Translations under genes and position numbers: made by a program
The notes under the pieces: generated by a model
Databases searched by the model: none
What the model saw: only the letters and a program-made list of their open reading frames with translations
Told to the model about the DNA's origin: nothing
Part shown: positions 35,302 through 44,340 of the stretch, piece by piece
Layout: every line of letters begins with the position of its first letter
Position numbering within the stretch: the stretch's first letter is position 1
Source: Novosphingobium kaempferiae
Lineage (GTDB): Bacteria > Pseudomonadota > Alphaproteobacteria > Sphingomonadales > Sphingomonadaceae
Direction of reading: 5' to 3'
Length of the DNA stretch: 64,000 bases
NCBI RefSeq assembly: GCF_021227995.1
Contig: NZ_CP089301.1
Location: 5,580,001 to 5,644,000, forward strand

Positions 35302-36502
35302 CCAACCCGCGACTGAACAGGACGCACACACTCCGCTCGACACGCTGCTCGGCGCCGCCCCCCGGCGCGTGATGCGCCACTGGCTGAGCCTGCTGGTGCT
35401 GGCGCTCGCGGCCCTGGGAGCGCTGACGTTCTTCGTCCGCTTCGTCACCGGTGAGGATTCGCCCTACTATTCGGCCCCAATCGAACGCGGCAACCTGACG
35501 CCGCTGGTTTCGGAGCGCGGACAGGTGAGCGGGTCCGGCGAGGTGACGGTGTTCTCCGCGCTCGCCGGTCGCGTGACATGGGTTTCGGGCAAGAGCGATG
35601 GCGAAGTGAAGCAGGGCGAACTGCTCGCGATCATCGATGCCGGCGAAGTCGAAGGCGCGGTCGAGATCGGCCGCTCGGGACTGACGGCGGCGCAGGCTGC
35701 TCTGGAGGCGGCGCAAGTCGCCGCGCAGGACACCGGATCGCGCCTCGCCCGCTTCGAAAGCGTCTGGCGCCGGTCGGGTGGACGCGCACCATCACTCAAC
35801 GAGATCGAGCGTGCGCGGGCCGAGGCCCGTCGTGCGGACCTCAGCGTCGAAGCAGCAAGGGCGCAGGTCAAGGCTGCGCAACTTCAGCTCAAGGAGGACG
35901 AGACGCGCAAGGCAGGGGCCGAAGTTCGCGCGCCGTTCACCGGTGTGCTCGCGATGCGCCATGCACAGCCCGGCCAAGCCATCGCCGAACATCAGCCGCT
36001 CTTCACCATCGCGCAGGGCATAGCACCGCTTACGATCGAGGTACCGCTCAACACGCAGCTGACCGGGCCGATCAAGGCAGGCACGCTGGCGCAGGTGCGG
36101 CTCGACGCCCAGCCCGATGCGCCGCAGTCGGCCACGCTGACCCTGCTGCGCGTATCTCCGCCCCCGCAGACAGTGCCGCCGCGCGCGGTGTTCACCATCG
36201 AGAAGCCCGGGCCGCAGGTACGCCTCGGCATGGCGGGTACGGTCGAGATCGAGTTGCCCGAGCGGCGCAACGTCCTGCTGGTCCCCAATGCCGCGCTGGA
36301 GTTCGAGCCCGGGGTGCGCGGACCGCGGCGTCGCGATCGCATCTACGTACTCGATCGGGGCGAGCCGCGCCGGGTCTACGTGACCGTCGGGGCGAGCGAC
36401 GGGAAACGCACCGAAGTCTTCGCAAATGGCCTGAAACCGGACGATCGTGCGATCATCGGTTGGCGGGATGCGACAGCCGGAGCGCCCGCGTCAGGTCGTT
36501 GA
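35294..36502 (+). CDS. HlyD-type periplasmic adaptor (membrane fusion protein)
   Basis: 402 residues with one N-terminal membrane helix (LSLLVLALAALGALTFFVRFV). The barrel and lipoyl parts are seen in SGEVTVFSALAGRVTWVSGKSDGEVKQGELLAIID and AEVRAPFTGVLAMRHAQPGQAI, with a helical hairpin between (IERARAEARRADLSVEAARAQVKAAQLQLKEDETRKA). Such adaptors join an inner-membrane pump to an outer-membrane factor. Here the outer-membrane factor gene is directly upstream (overlapping), but no ABC or RND pump gene follows; opgG comes next. The pump may be elsewhere or lost. Confidence 0.85.
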   Translation: MTDQPATEQDAHTPLDTLLGAAPRRVMRHWLSLLVLALAALGALTFFVRFVTGEDSPYYSAPIERGNLTPLVSERGQVSGSGEVTVFSALAGRVTWVSGKSDGEVKQGELLAIIDAGEVEGAVEIGRSGLTAAQAALEAAQVAAQDTGSRLARFESVWRRSGGRAPSLNEIERARAEARRADLSVEAARAQVKAAQLQLKEDETRKAGAEVRAPFTGVLAMRHAQPGQAIAEHQPLFTIAQGIAPLTIEVPLNTQLTGPIKAGTLAQVRLDAQPDAPQSATLTLLRVSPPPQTVPPRAVFTIEKPGPQVRLGMAGTVEIELPERRNVLLVPNAALEFEPGVRGPRRRDRIYVLDRGEPRRVYVTVGASDGKRTEVFANGLKPDDRAIIGWRDATAGAPASGR

Positions 36503-36600
36503 AAGGTCCGAACTGCAACAATTCGGCGGCCCGTGCGTATGGGCTTCGACGGAAATCCTCGGCAGCAAGGGTGGAAACTATCTCGATCGACGACGCGCAG

Positions 36601-38091
36601 ATGTCGCGCCGCACCGCCATGGGGCTGTTTGCGGCGCTCGCGGCGGCAAGCGCCTTTCCAGGCGGCGTGAAGGCTGCAACGGGCGGTCGGCTCGGCGCGC
36701 CGGAGCCGTTCTCGTGGGACAAGCTCGTCGCCCGCGCACGCGATCTTGCCCGCAAGCCTTACGTCGCGCTTGCGGAATCGACGCATGCGGCTGCCAACTA
36801 CGATGCTGCCGGAAAGCTGACGTATGGTGACGCTCCCACCATCGCGGGCAACGTGCGCCTGTTCCCCGCCGTGCGCGGCACCGCCCCCAAGCCGGTACGC
36901 ATCGCCGTGGTCGAGGGTGGGCAGGCGCGCGAGATCGTCGACACCTCGGGCCTCTTCGTCGGCGGCGGGAACACCGATGCGGTCGGCTTTCGCGTCATGG
37001 ATGCGAGCGGACGCAGCGACTGGCTGGCCTGGCAGGGCGCAAGCTACTTCCGCTCATCGGGTGGACGCGACCAATATGGCCTCTCCGCGCGCGCCATCGC
37101 CATCGACACAGGGCTCGCCAAGGGGGAGGAATTCCCCGACTTCACGCATTTCTGGATCGAGCAGGTCGGCGCCGACGCCGTGCGCATCCACGCGCTGCTG
37201 GACGGACCCAGCGTTGCGGGTGCCTATGCCTTCGATTGCCGCAAGACTTCGGGTGGCGTGACGCAGGACGTCACCGCAGCGCTGTTCCTGCGCAAGGACG
37301 TGGCGCAACTGGGTTTCGCCGCTGCCTCCAGCATGTTCTGGTACGATCAGGCCAGCCCGCCACGCGCCCGCAACGACTGGCGGCCGGAGATCCACGATTC
37401 CGATGGCCTCGCCATCTGGTCCGGCAATGGGGAGCGGGTCTGGCGTCCACTGGAGAACCCCAGGGTCGCCCGCCTCAATTCTCTGCGCGCGGATTCGCCC
37501 AAGGGCTTCGGCCTGCTCCAGCGCGACCAGACTTTCGATCATTATCAGGACGACGGCGTGTTCTACGACCGCCGCCCCTCGCTCTGGGTGGAGCCCAAGG
37601 GTGACTGGGGACCGGGCTCGGTCGGGCTCTACGAGATGCCGACGAACGCCGAGACGCTCGACAACATCGCGCTGTTCTGGCGCAGCGATCGTCTCGCCAA
37701 GGCTGGGCAGCGCCGCGATATCGCCTATCGGCTGACCTGGACTTCGAATGATCCGACCACAAACAGCACCTCCCGCTGCGTCGATAGTTTCGAAGGGCCG
37801 GGCGGCGCGCCCGGCTCGCCGCCGCTCGACGGCGTGCGCAAGTTCGTGTTCGACTTCGCCGGGCCGGCGCTCGCAGGACTGGGGCGGGACAGTGGCGTGA
37901 CGCCGGACACCGACCTACCTAAAGGGGCGATAGTGTCCGCCGTCGCCTATCCGGTGGCGCGCTCGGAAGGCCGGTGGCGGGCGATGATCGACGTACGCTC
38001 CGCCGCTGTTGCACAGGCGCAATTCAGACTTTTCCTAAAGCGCGGCAACTCCGCGCTCAGTGAGACCGTTATCAAGGCCATCGAAACATGA
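36601..38091 (+). CDS. opgG: Periplasmic glucan biosynthesis protein OpgG/OpgD (MdoG family)
   Basis: About 496 residues from ATG 36601; an in-frame GTG at 36571 is an alternative. A Tat-like signal (SRRTAMGLFAALAAASAFPG) favours the OpgD style of export. Family motifs include PFSWDKLVARARDLARKPYV, a long beta-sandwich domain (FFVGGGNTDAVGFRV region, YFRSSGGRDQYGLSARA, EFPDFTHFWIE), HDSDGLAIWSGNGERVWRPLENP and GFGLLQRDQTFDHYQDDG. It works with OpgH to make beta-1,2-linked osmoregulated periplasmic glucans. Its stop overlaps the start of opgH by four bases, so both are translated together. Family certain; OpgG versus OpgD less so. Confidence 0.92.
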   Translation: MSRRTAMGLFAALAAASAFPGGVKAATGGRLGAPEPFSWDKLVARARDLARKPYVALAESTHAAANYDAAGKLTYGDAPTIAGNVRLFPAVRGTAPKPVRIAVVEGGQAREIVDTSGLFVGGGNTDAVGFRVMDASGRSDWLAWQGASYFRSSGGRDQYGLSARAIAIDTGLAKGEEFPDFTHFWIEQVGADAVRIHALLDGPSVAGAYAFDCRKTSGGVTQDVTAALFLRKDVAQLGFAAASSMFWYDQASPPRARNDWRPEIHDSDGLAIWSGNGERVWRPLENPRVARLNSLRADSPKGFGLLQRDQTFDHYQDDGVFYDRRPSLWVEPKGDWGPGSVGLYEMPTNAETLDNIALFWRSDRLAKAGQRRDIAYRLTWTSNDPTTNSTSRCVDSFEGPGGAPGSPPLDGVRKFVFDFAGPALAGLGRDSGVTPDTDLPKGAIVSAVAYPVARSEGRWRAMIDVRSAAVAQAQFRLFLKRGNSALSETVIKAIET

Positions 38092-39926
38092 GTGCGACGC
38101 CCATGAACCATTCGCCGATGCTTCCGGCCGAATCGCCGATGGCGATGCCGATCCAGAACCTGTGGGGCAATCCGCCCGGCGCACGCGAGGTTCTGACCGC
38201 GCCGCACGGCATGCTGGTGAAGCGCCTGCTGCTGCTGGCCCTGACGGCGGTGATCGGTCTTGCGGCGTCGAGCACGGTGCGCATGGAACTGTCGCGTGAT
38301 GGGCTCGACTGGGTCGAAGTGGCGCTGCTGGTGTTCTTCGTGCCGCTGTTCTGCTGGATCTCGTTCGGTTTTGTGACCGCGACGATGGGCTTCCTCAAAC
38401 TCATAACCGGCGAACATCCGGGCTTCACCGCACTCCCCAGCCCGGCCTCCAGCCTGCGCCACAAGACCGCCGTGCTGATGCCGGTCTACAACGAGGGCGT
38501 CGAGGAAGTCTTCGCCCGCGTGCGCGCCATGGCCTACTCCATCGCCGAAGCGGGCGGCGCAGCGTGGATCGACTTCTTCGTCCTCAGCGACTCCAACCCC
38601 TTCCACGGCAAGCGCGAGGAAGCGGCCTGGCGCGAACTCGCCGATCATGCACCGATCAAGATCTACTACCGCCGCCGCGAGAAGAACATCGCCCGCAAGC
38701 CCGGCAACATCGCCGAGTGGGTGAAGCGCTTCGGCGGCGCCTACGAGAACATGCTGATCCTCGACGCGGACTCGATGATGAGCGGCGAGACGATCGTCGG
38801 CATGGCCTCGATCATGGAAGAGCGCCCCTCGATCGGCCTGCTCCAGACGGTGCCGATGATCACCAATGCCCGCACGCTGTTCCAGCGCTGGATGCAGTTC
38901 GCGAGCGAGGCCTACGGCCCCATCGCCAGCGCCGGGCTGCTGTGGTGGTCGGGCTCCGAAGCCAACTTCTGGGGCCACAACGCCATCGTGCGCACGCGCG
39001 CCTTCGCCGAAGCCTGCGGCCTGCCCGAACTCCCCGGCAAGGCCCCGTTCGGCGGCCATATCCTGAGCCACGACATGCTCGAATCCGCCCTGCTGCGCCG
39101 TCGTGGCTGGGCCGTTCACATGGTCATGATCGGCGGTTCGTATGAGGAATTCCCGCCCACGGTGGTCGACATGGCCATCCGCGACCGGCGCTGGATGCAG
39201 GGCAACCTGCAGCACCTCCAACTGCTCGGCGCGTCGGGCCTGCACTGGGCCAGCCGCCTGCACCTGCTGATCGGTGCCTCGGCCTACCTCACCTCGCCAG
39301 GCTGGCTGCTGCTCATCCTGACCATGATCGGTCAGGTCGCGACGCAGGGCACCGGCGGGTTTGTCACCCTCGCCCCGCCGAGCGTGCTGGCGCTGACGGT
39401 GATGCTGCTGTTCGGCCCCAAGATCATGGGCCTGATCTGGATGCTTGCGGACCGCGAACGCCGCGCCAGCTTCGGCGGCACTACCGCCGTTCTCCGCTCG
39501 GTCGCGCTGGAGACGGTGCTCGCCATGCTGCTCGCGCCGATCACCATGGTGACGCAGACCAAGGCGCTGCTGGGCCTGTTGCTCGGCATCTCGGCGGGCT
39601 GGAACACGCAGACCCGCGACGCTCGCCGCATCACCGTGCGCGAAGTCCTGCCCGACCTGCGCGAGCACCTGCTGCTCGGCGCGGCGCTGGCGGCAACGGC
39701 TTTCCTCGATGTGACGACCGCCATCTGGCTCTCGCCGATCATCGTCGGCCTGTTCCTCTCGCCATGGCTCATCAGCTTGTCGTCGAGCGAGAATCTCGGC
39801 CAGAAGGCCGGGGCCGCGAAGTTCTTCCGCGTACCGGAACCCGGCATCGTCGAGGCTGGCCCCACCGGCCCGCGCGAGGAGCCCGAAGTCCTCGCCGCCA
39901 AGGGTCAATCGCTGGTCGAGGCCTGA
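38088..39926 (+). CDS. opgH: Osmoregulated periplasmic glucan glucosyltransferase OpgH
   Basis: 612 residues, inner membrane. Two N-terminal membrane segments (LLLLALTAVIGLAASS, VALLVFFVPLFCWISFGFVTA), a cytoplasmic GT2 glycosyltransferase domain (TAVLMPVYNEGVEEVFARVRA, DXD-type ILDADSMMSGE, the acceptor motif RDRRWMQGN replacing QxxRW) and several C-terminal membrane segments. It builds the glucan backbone from UDP-glucose and is smaller than E. coli OpgH (~850), as in other alphaproteobacteria. The ATG overlaps opgG. Its 3' end overlaps the converging cobB gene by 22 bp. Confidence 0.95.
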   Translation: MSATPMNHSPMLPAESPMAMPIQNLWGNPPGAREVLTAPHGMLVKRLLLLALTAVIGLAASSTVRMELSRDGLDWVEVALLVFFVPLFCWISFGFVTATMGFLKLITGEHPGFTALPSPASSLRHKTAVLMPVYNEGVEEVFARVRAMAYSIAEAGGAAWIDFFVLSDSNPFHGKREEAAWRELADHAPIKIYYRRREKNIARKPGNIAEWVKRFGGAYENMLILDADSMMSGETIVGMASIMEERPSIGLLQTVPMITNARTLFQRWMQFASEAYGPIASAGLLWWSGSEANFWGHNAIVRTRAFAEACGLPELPGKAPFGGHILSHDMLESALLRRRGWAVHMVMIGGSYEEFPPTVVDMAIRDRRWMQGNLQHLQLLGASGLHWASRLHLLIGASAYLTSPGWLLLILTMIGQVATQGTGGFVTLAPPSVLALTVMLLFGPKIMGLIWMLADRERRASFGGTTAVLRSVALETVLAMLLAPITMVTQTKALLGLLLGISAGWNTQTRDARRITVREVLPDLREHLLLGAALAATAFLDVTTAIWLSPIIVGLFLSPWLISLSSSENLGQKAGAAKFFRVPEPGIVEAGPTGPREEPEVLAAKGQSLVEA

Positions 39927-41212
39927 CCGAACAATTGCGCCACGGCGAGCGGCGCGGAGGGGAAGTAGCCGTGCATGTAGCTCGCCGTGAGCGAGCCCAC
40001 GCGATAGAGCGCTTCCCCCTCGCGCCCGTCCGGAGTCCGGGCTCTTAGGTCGGCGGAAAGCGCCGTTTCCAGCCGCGAATAGTGGAAGGTGTGGCCACGC
40101 AGGGTGCCGCCCGGCAGGTCGATCTCCTGCATGCCCAGCGCGGCAAACCGGGGCTGCATTGTCGCATCACCGGGCAAAATTCCCAGCATTTGCGCGCTTC
40201 TCCCTTGGCGGTCAGTCAGGTAAGCGCAGGTATAGAGCATCCCCCCGCACTCGGCGAGAATCGCCTTGCCCTGCGCGTGATGCGCACGGATCGCCGCCAG
40301 CATCGGCGTGTTGGCCGCCAGCCGGTCGAGGTGCAGTTCGGGATAGCCGCCCGGCAGCCATAGCGCATCACATTCGGGTAGTTCGGCGTCGTACAGGGGC
40401 GAGAAGAACGCGAGGCTCGCGCCCGCCCGTTCCAGCCATTCGAGGTTGGCGCGGTAGATGAAGGCGAACGCCTCATCCCGCGCGATGGCGATGCGTCGCC
40501 CCGATAGATCAGCGCCGATTTCCGCCGTTCCCGGCGCAAAATCGACCGGCGTTGGCAAGTGCAGCACGGTATCCGGCAACAGCGCGGCGGCACGGTCCAG
40601 CCGCTCGTCGAGGTTAGCCACTTCCGACGCCTGCACCAGACCGAGGTGTCGCTCGGGCAGCGTCACCCCCGCCTCGCGCGGCAGATGGCCCAGCCATTTC
40701 ACCGTGGACGGCACGCCCGCCTCCAGCAGTTCCGCATGCCGCGCGGAGCCGACGCGGTTGGCGATGACGGCATGGAGATCGACGCCTTCCCGGTACGTCG
40801 CAAGGCCATGGACCAGCGCGCCGAAAGTCTGCGCCATGGCCGAACCGTCCACCACCGCCAGCACCGGAAGCGCGAATTTCCGCGCCAGATCGGCCGCGCT
40901 GGGGGTGCCGTCATATAGGCCCATCGCCCCTTCGACGAGGATCAGGTCGGCCTCCAGTGCGGCTTCATGGAGCAGCGCGCGGCACTGCGCCTCGCCGCAC
41001 ATGAACAGGTCGAGCTGGTGGACCGGAGCGCCGCTGGCGACTTCGAGCACCATCGGATCGAGGAAATCCGGGCCGCACTTGAACACCCTGACCCGGCGTC
41101 CGGCGTTGCGGTGGCGGCGGGCGAGGGCGGCCGTCACCAGCGTCTTGCCTTGCCCCGAGGATGGCGCGGTGACGAGGAGGGCGGGACAGGATGCTGTGGC
41201 GATATCGGTCAT
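39905..41212 (-). CDS. cobB: Cobyrinate a,c-diamide synthase CobB
   Basis: 435 residues. Amidates the a and c side chains of cobyrinate using glutamine and ATP in vitamin B12 synthesis. The P-loop APSSGQGKT is at the N-terminus and CGPDFLDP and LILVEGAMGLYDG follow. The class I-like glutamine amidotransferase half has LWLPGGYPELH, the nucleophile Cys in ILAECGGMLY and the closing Thr-Ala-Ser-Tyr-Met-His-Gly. The start ATG 41212 gives the family N-terminus; the frame runs longer upstream but without homology. It is divergent from the B12 riboswitch and btuB and its 3' end overlaps opgH. Confidence 0.93.
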   Translation of the reverse strand: MTDIATASCPALLVTAPSSGQGKTLVTAALARRHRNAGRRVRVFKCGPDFLDPMVLEVASGAPVHQLDLFMCGEAQCRALLHEAALEADLILVEGAMGLYDGTPSAADLARKFALPVLAVVDGSAMAQTFGALVHGLATYREGVDLHAVIANRVGSARHAELLEAGVPSTVKWLGHLPREAGVTLPERHLGLVQASEVANLDERLDRAAALLPDTVLHLPTPVDFAPGTAEIGADLSGRRIAIARDEAFAFIYRANLEWLERAGASLAFFSPLYDAELPECDALWLPGGYPELHLDRLAANTPMLAAIRAHHAQGKAILAECGGMLYTCAYLTDRQGRSAQMLGILPGDATMQPRFAALGMQEIDLPGGTLRGHTFHYSRLETALSADLRARTPDGREGEALYRVGSLTASYMHGYFPSAPLAVAQLFGQASTSD

Positions 41213-41303
41213 TTCCCGCGCGGACCTATGGTTTCCGGCAGGTCGGCGCAAGCTTTGGGCTCTTGCAAGGGGCATCACCGCACGATAGTTGCCCCCTCGC
41301 GAC

Positions 41304-41463
41304 AGGTTCCCCGCGAGGGGATCAAAAGGGAACGCGGGTGTAATGCCCGGGCTGCCCCTGCAACTGTAAGCGGAAGAGCCGTTCGCCACATGCCATTGGG
41401 GGTGCAAACCCCTGAGAAGGCGGCGAAAACCGGTGTTGACCCGTGAGCCAGGAGACCTGCCCG
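41304..41463 (+). ncRNA. Cobalamin riboswitch
   Basis: The leader before btuB carries the conserved B12 riboswitch blocks in order: an AGGTTCC entrance (41306 on), AAAAGGGAA and GCGGGTGTAATGCCCGGGC, the B12-box core GCCCCTGCAACTGTAAGCGG, then GCCACATGCC, a GTGCAAACCCCTGAGAAGGC stretch and the closing GACCCGTGAGCCAGGAGACC. It senses adenosylcobalamin and should shut off btuB, and through read-through perhaps the downstream cob genes, when B12 is plentiful. Boundaries are approximate to about ten bases. Confidence 0.95.
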
Positions 41464-41651
41464 TCGCAGTCGTTCTTCGACCGGACAGGGTGTGCCGGGC
41501 GAACGGGGGAAGCCATTCCTCGCGCAACGACAGCCATCGCTCCGGCGGCCCGACGGGCATGCGGGAGGCGTCGCGCTGTCCGTCTGCGCCCGCCCACCCC
41601 TCGCATTCCGACAGGCCGACGGAGCACCGCCGTCCGCATGAAGGAATGCAA

Positions 41652-43613
41652 GTGAAACAGTATCTTACCTCTACCGCAGCCACCCTCGCGCTGCTCTTTT
41701 CGGCCAATCCGGCCCAAGCACTGAACGGCACCGAGGCCGCACCGAACGTCCCTGAAGGCGCACCGGAGGCCACCGACAACATCCTCGTCAGTGCGCTGCG
41801 CACCCCGGTCGCGGTGGAGCGCGTTTCCGCCACCGTCACCGTGCTCGACGAGTCCGCGATCGTCGCCCTGCAGCCGATCGCGCTCACCGATGCGCTGCTG
41901 CGCACCCCCGGCGTCTCGATGTCGCGCAACGGTGGCTACGGCACCACGACCTCGCTGCGCATCCGCGGCGCGGACTCGGGCGAGACCGTCATGGTGATCG
42001 ACGGCATGCGCCTGTCGGACCCGTCCGCGACGGCAGGCGGTTACGGCTTCTCCAACCTCCTGCTCGACGATGTGGACCGCATCGAGATCCTGGGCGGGCC
42101 GCAGTCGATCCTGTGGGGCAGCGACGCGACCGGCGGCGTCGTCAACGTGCGCACCCGCCGCCCGACCGCGCCGCTCGAAGGCAGCTTCGCAGTGGAGGCG
42201 GGCACGCACGACACCATCTCCGCCCGCGCCGGGGTGGGCGGCTCGTCCGACCTCATCGACTGGCGCCTGTCCGCCTCGCGCTTCACCACCGACGGCATCT
42301 CGGCCCGGTCGAACGGAACCGAGGATGACGGTTTCCAGCGCAGCGCCGCCAGCGGCACCGTGACCCTGCGCGTCGCCCCCGGCGTCAGCGTCGATCTGCG
42401 TGGCTACTGGGCCGATGCGACCAACGATTTCGACGGCACTTCGGGCGACACCCTCGCCTACGGCAAGACGAAGGAGTGGTCGGGCTACGCGGGCGTCAAC
42501 TTCGCGCTGCTGGACGGCAGGCTGGTGAACCGCATCGCCGTGCTCCAGAACGAGACCGACCGCGAGAACTACGACCCCACCCGCTCGATCCGCCAGATCA
42601 CCTTCGACGCGCACGGCCGCCTGCGCCGCTACGAGTACCAGGGCACGCTGACGCTGAACGACGCGGTGCAGGCCGTGTTCGGGGCCGAGCGCGAGGAGCA
42701 GCGGATGACCACCGCATCCCCCGCCAACAACGCCGCCCCTTATGCGCTGAAGCCCTATGCGGTGGACATGGACAGCCTCTACGCCGAACTGCGCGTGACG
42801 CCGCTGCGTGGCCTCACCCTCGACGGCGGGGCGCGCTACGATCACCAGTCGCGCTTCGGCGGGCAGACGGTGTGGAGCGCGGGCGCGGCCTATACCCCGA
42901 ACGAGGGCGCGACCGTGCTGCGCGCCAGCTACGACGAGGGCTTCAAGGCGCCCTCGCTCTACCAGATGTACTCGATCTACGGCACCGCCGGGCTCGCCCC
43001 GCAGAAGGCCAAGGGTTGGGAACTGGGCGCCGAGCAGAACTTCGGCAAGGCGCTGCGCTTGTCCGCCACCTGGTTCGAGCGCGATACCGACAACCTGATC
43101 GACTTCGCCTATTGCCCCACCAGAGGCACGCTGCCCGCCGAGTGCTACATCCCCGGCACCACCACCAGCCGCTTCGGCTATTATGCCAACGTCAAGGCGG
43201 CGACCGCGCGCGGCCTCGAACTCGCCGGATCGGCGCGCCTCGGCGTCCTCTTCGCCGAGGGCAACTACAGCTGGACCAAGGCCGAGGACCGCACCGAAGG
43301 CGCCGCCACCTACGGCCGCCAGCTCCAGCGGGTGCCGCGCCACATGGCCAATGCCGAAGCGGGCGTCGATCTGCCGCAAGGGCTTCGCGCCAGCGTCGCC
43401 GCGCGCTACTCGGGCAGGACGTTCAACGCCGCCACCGGCACCGCAACCTTGCCCGACTACTGGCTGATCGACCTGCGCGCCCAGATGCGCATCAAGGAGA
43501 ACCTCATGCTGCAAGGCCGCGTCGAGAACCTGACCGACAAGGACTACGAGACGGCGGCGGGTTATTCCGCGCTGGGTCGCACCGTCTACGTCGGCGTGCG
43601 CAGCCGGTTCTGA
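41652..43613 (+). CDS. btuB: BtuB-like TonB-dependent cobalamin receptor
   Basis: About 653 residues from a GTG at 41652 placed six bases after AAGGAA; an ATG six bases earlier has the site too close. Signal peptide (TSTAATLALLFSANPAQA), TonB box region NILVSALRTPV, plug (LLRTPGVSMSRNGGYGTTTSLRIRGADSGETVMVIDGMRL, GSDATGGVVNVRTR) and a barrel ending GYSALGRTVYVGVRSRF. The size and plug match BtuB receptors, and the B12 riboswitch just upstream settles the ligand as a corrinoid. It begins the plus-strand B12 locus. Confidence 0.95.
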   Translation: MKQYLTSTAATLALLFSANPAQALNGTEAAPNVPEGAPEATDNILVSALRTPVAVERVSATVTVLDESAIVALQPIALTDALLRTPGVSMSRNGGYGTTTSLRIRGADSGETVMVIDGMRLSDPSATAGGYGFSNLLLDDVDRIEILGGPQSILWGSDATGGVVNVRTRRPTAPLEGSFAVEAGTHDTISARAGVGGSSDLIDWRLSASRFTTDGISARSNGTEDDGFQRSAASGTVTLRVAPGVSVDLRGYWADATNDFDGTSGDTLAYGKTKEWSGYAGVNFALLDGRLVNRIAVLQNETDRENYDPTRSIRQITFDAHGRLRRYEYQGTLTLNDAVQAVFGAEREEQRMTTASPANNAAPYALKPYAVDMDSLYAELRVTPLRGLTLDGGARYDHQSRFGGQTVWSAGAAYTPNEGATVLRASYDEGFKAPSLYQMYSIYGTAGLAPQKAKGWELGAEQNFGKALRLSATWFERDTDNLIDFAYCPTRGTLPAECYIPGTTTSRFGYYANVKAATARGLELAGSARLGVLFAEGNYSWTKAEDRTEGAATYGRQLQRVPRHMANAEAGVDLPQGLRASVAARYSGRTFNAATGTATLPDYWLIDLRAQMRIKENLMLQGRVENLTDKDYETAAGYSALGRTVYVGVRSRF

Positions 43614-43662
43614 TGCAAGGGGTGTCCTTCCCCGCCGTTCATCATGACCGGCGCCCAGCGGC

Positions 43663-43887
43663 CATGGATTGCCGCGGCCCTGCGGGCCTCGCAATGACGA
43701 GCTTGGAGGCGGACACCTCCCGTCCCAAACCCCCGTCGCCCCTGCGAAGGCAGGGGCCCATCGCCCTTCTCGCCGCGACACCTTGCTCACCGCGAGGCGG
43801 CAAGCCCGGATGGATCCCTGCCTTCGCAGGGATGACGGGCAGTAGGGACAGGGCACCTCGTCATTGCGAGCGCAGCGAAGCAATCCA
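43663..43887. repeat. Nested inverted intergenic repeats
   Basis: The 319-bp gap after btuB has no gene. It holds two nested inverted pairs. The outer arms are TGGATTGC...GCAATGACGAG (43664-43701) and TCATTGCGAGC...GAAGCAATCCA (43860-43887). The inner arms are CCCTGCGAAGGCAGGG (about 43740-43756) and CCCTGCCTTCGCAGGG (43816-43831). Both motif types are common between genes in alphaproteobacteria. The whole could fold as a long hairpin and may decouple btuB from the cob genes. Confidence 0.6.
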
Positions 43888-43932
43888 CGGCGCACATCGC
43901 GGCACAAAGCAGGCCCGAACGGAGATCCCACC

Positions 43933-44340
43933 ATGCTGACCCCCGTCACCCCCGGCCCCTCGGTGGTCGTGTGCAACACCTGCCGCCTCAGCGCCGACGA
44001 GCGCGAGGACGGCGAGGGCCAGCGCGGCGGCGCGCTGCTCGAAGCGGCGATGCGCGCGGTGCAGGATGCCGACCCGACGCTTCGGGGCGTCGAGGTCCAG
44101 TCCATGCCCTGCCTCTTCGCCTGTTCGCGCCACTGCACCGTCCACATCCGCGCGCCGGGCAAGGTCGGCTACGTGCTGGGCGACTTCACCCCGGACGAGC
44201 ATGCCGCCCGCGCCATCCTCGAATATGCCGCGCGCCATGCGGAAAGCGAGCATGGCCGCGTGCCCTTCCGCGAATGGCCGCAAGGCGTGAAGGGCCATTT
44301 CATCACCCGCACCCCGCCGGAAGGCTACGTCTGCACATGA
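43933..44340 (+). CDS. DUF1636 metal-binding-type protein in B12 operon
   Basis: 135 residues, cytoplasmic, with the DUF1636 pattern: VVVCNTCRL near the N-terminus and QSMPCLFACSRHCTVHI in the middle, giving at least five cysteines that could bind a metal or an iron-sulfur cluster, and a TPPEG near the end. DUF1636 genes are frequently placed among cobalamin genes, and here its stop overlaps cobT by four bases. Its biochemical role is not established; a link with cobalt handling is inference. Confidence 0.85.
   Translation: MLTPVTPGPSVVVCNTCRLSADEREDGEGQRGGALLEAAMRAVQDADPTLRGVEVQSMPCLFACSRHCTVHIRAPGKVGYVLGDFTPDEHAARAILEYAARHAESEHGRVPFREWPQGVKGHFITRTPPEGYVCT

Noticed and set aside
41322..44162. 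946-codon minus-strand frame over btuB
   Set aside because: Overlaps a riboswitch, btuB and DUF1636, all strongly supported on the plus strand.
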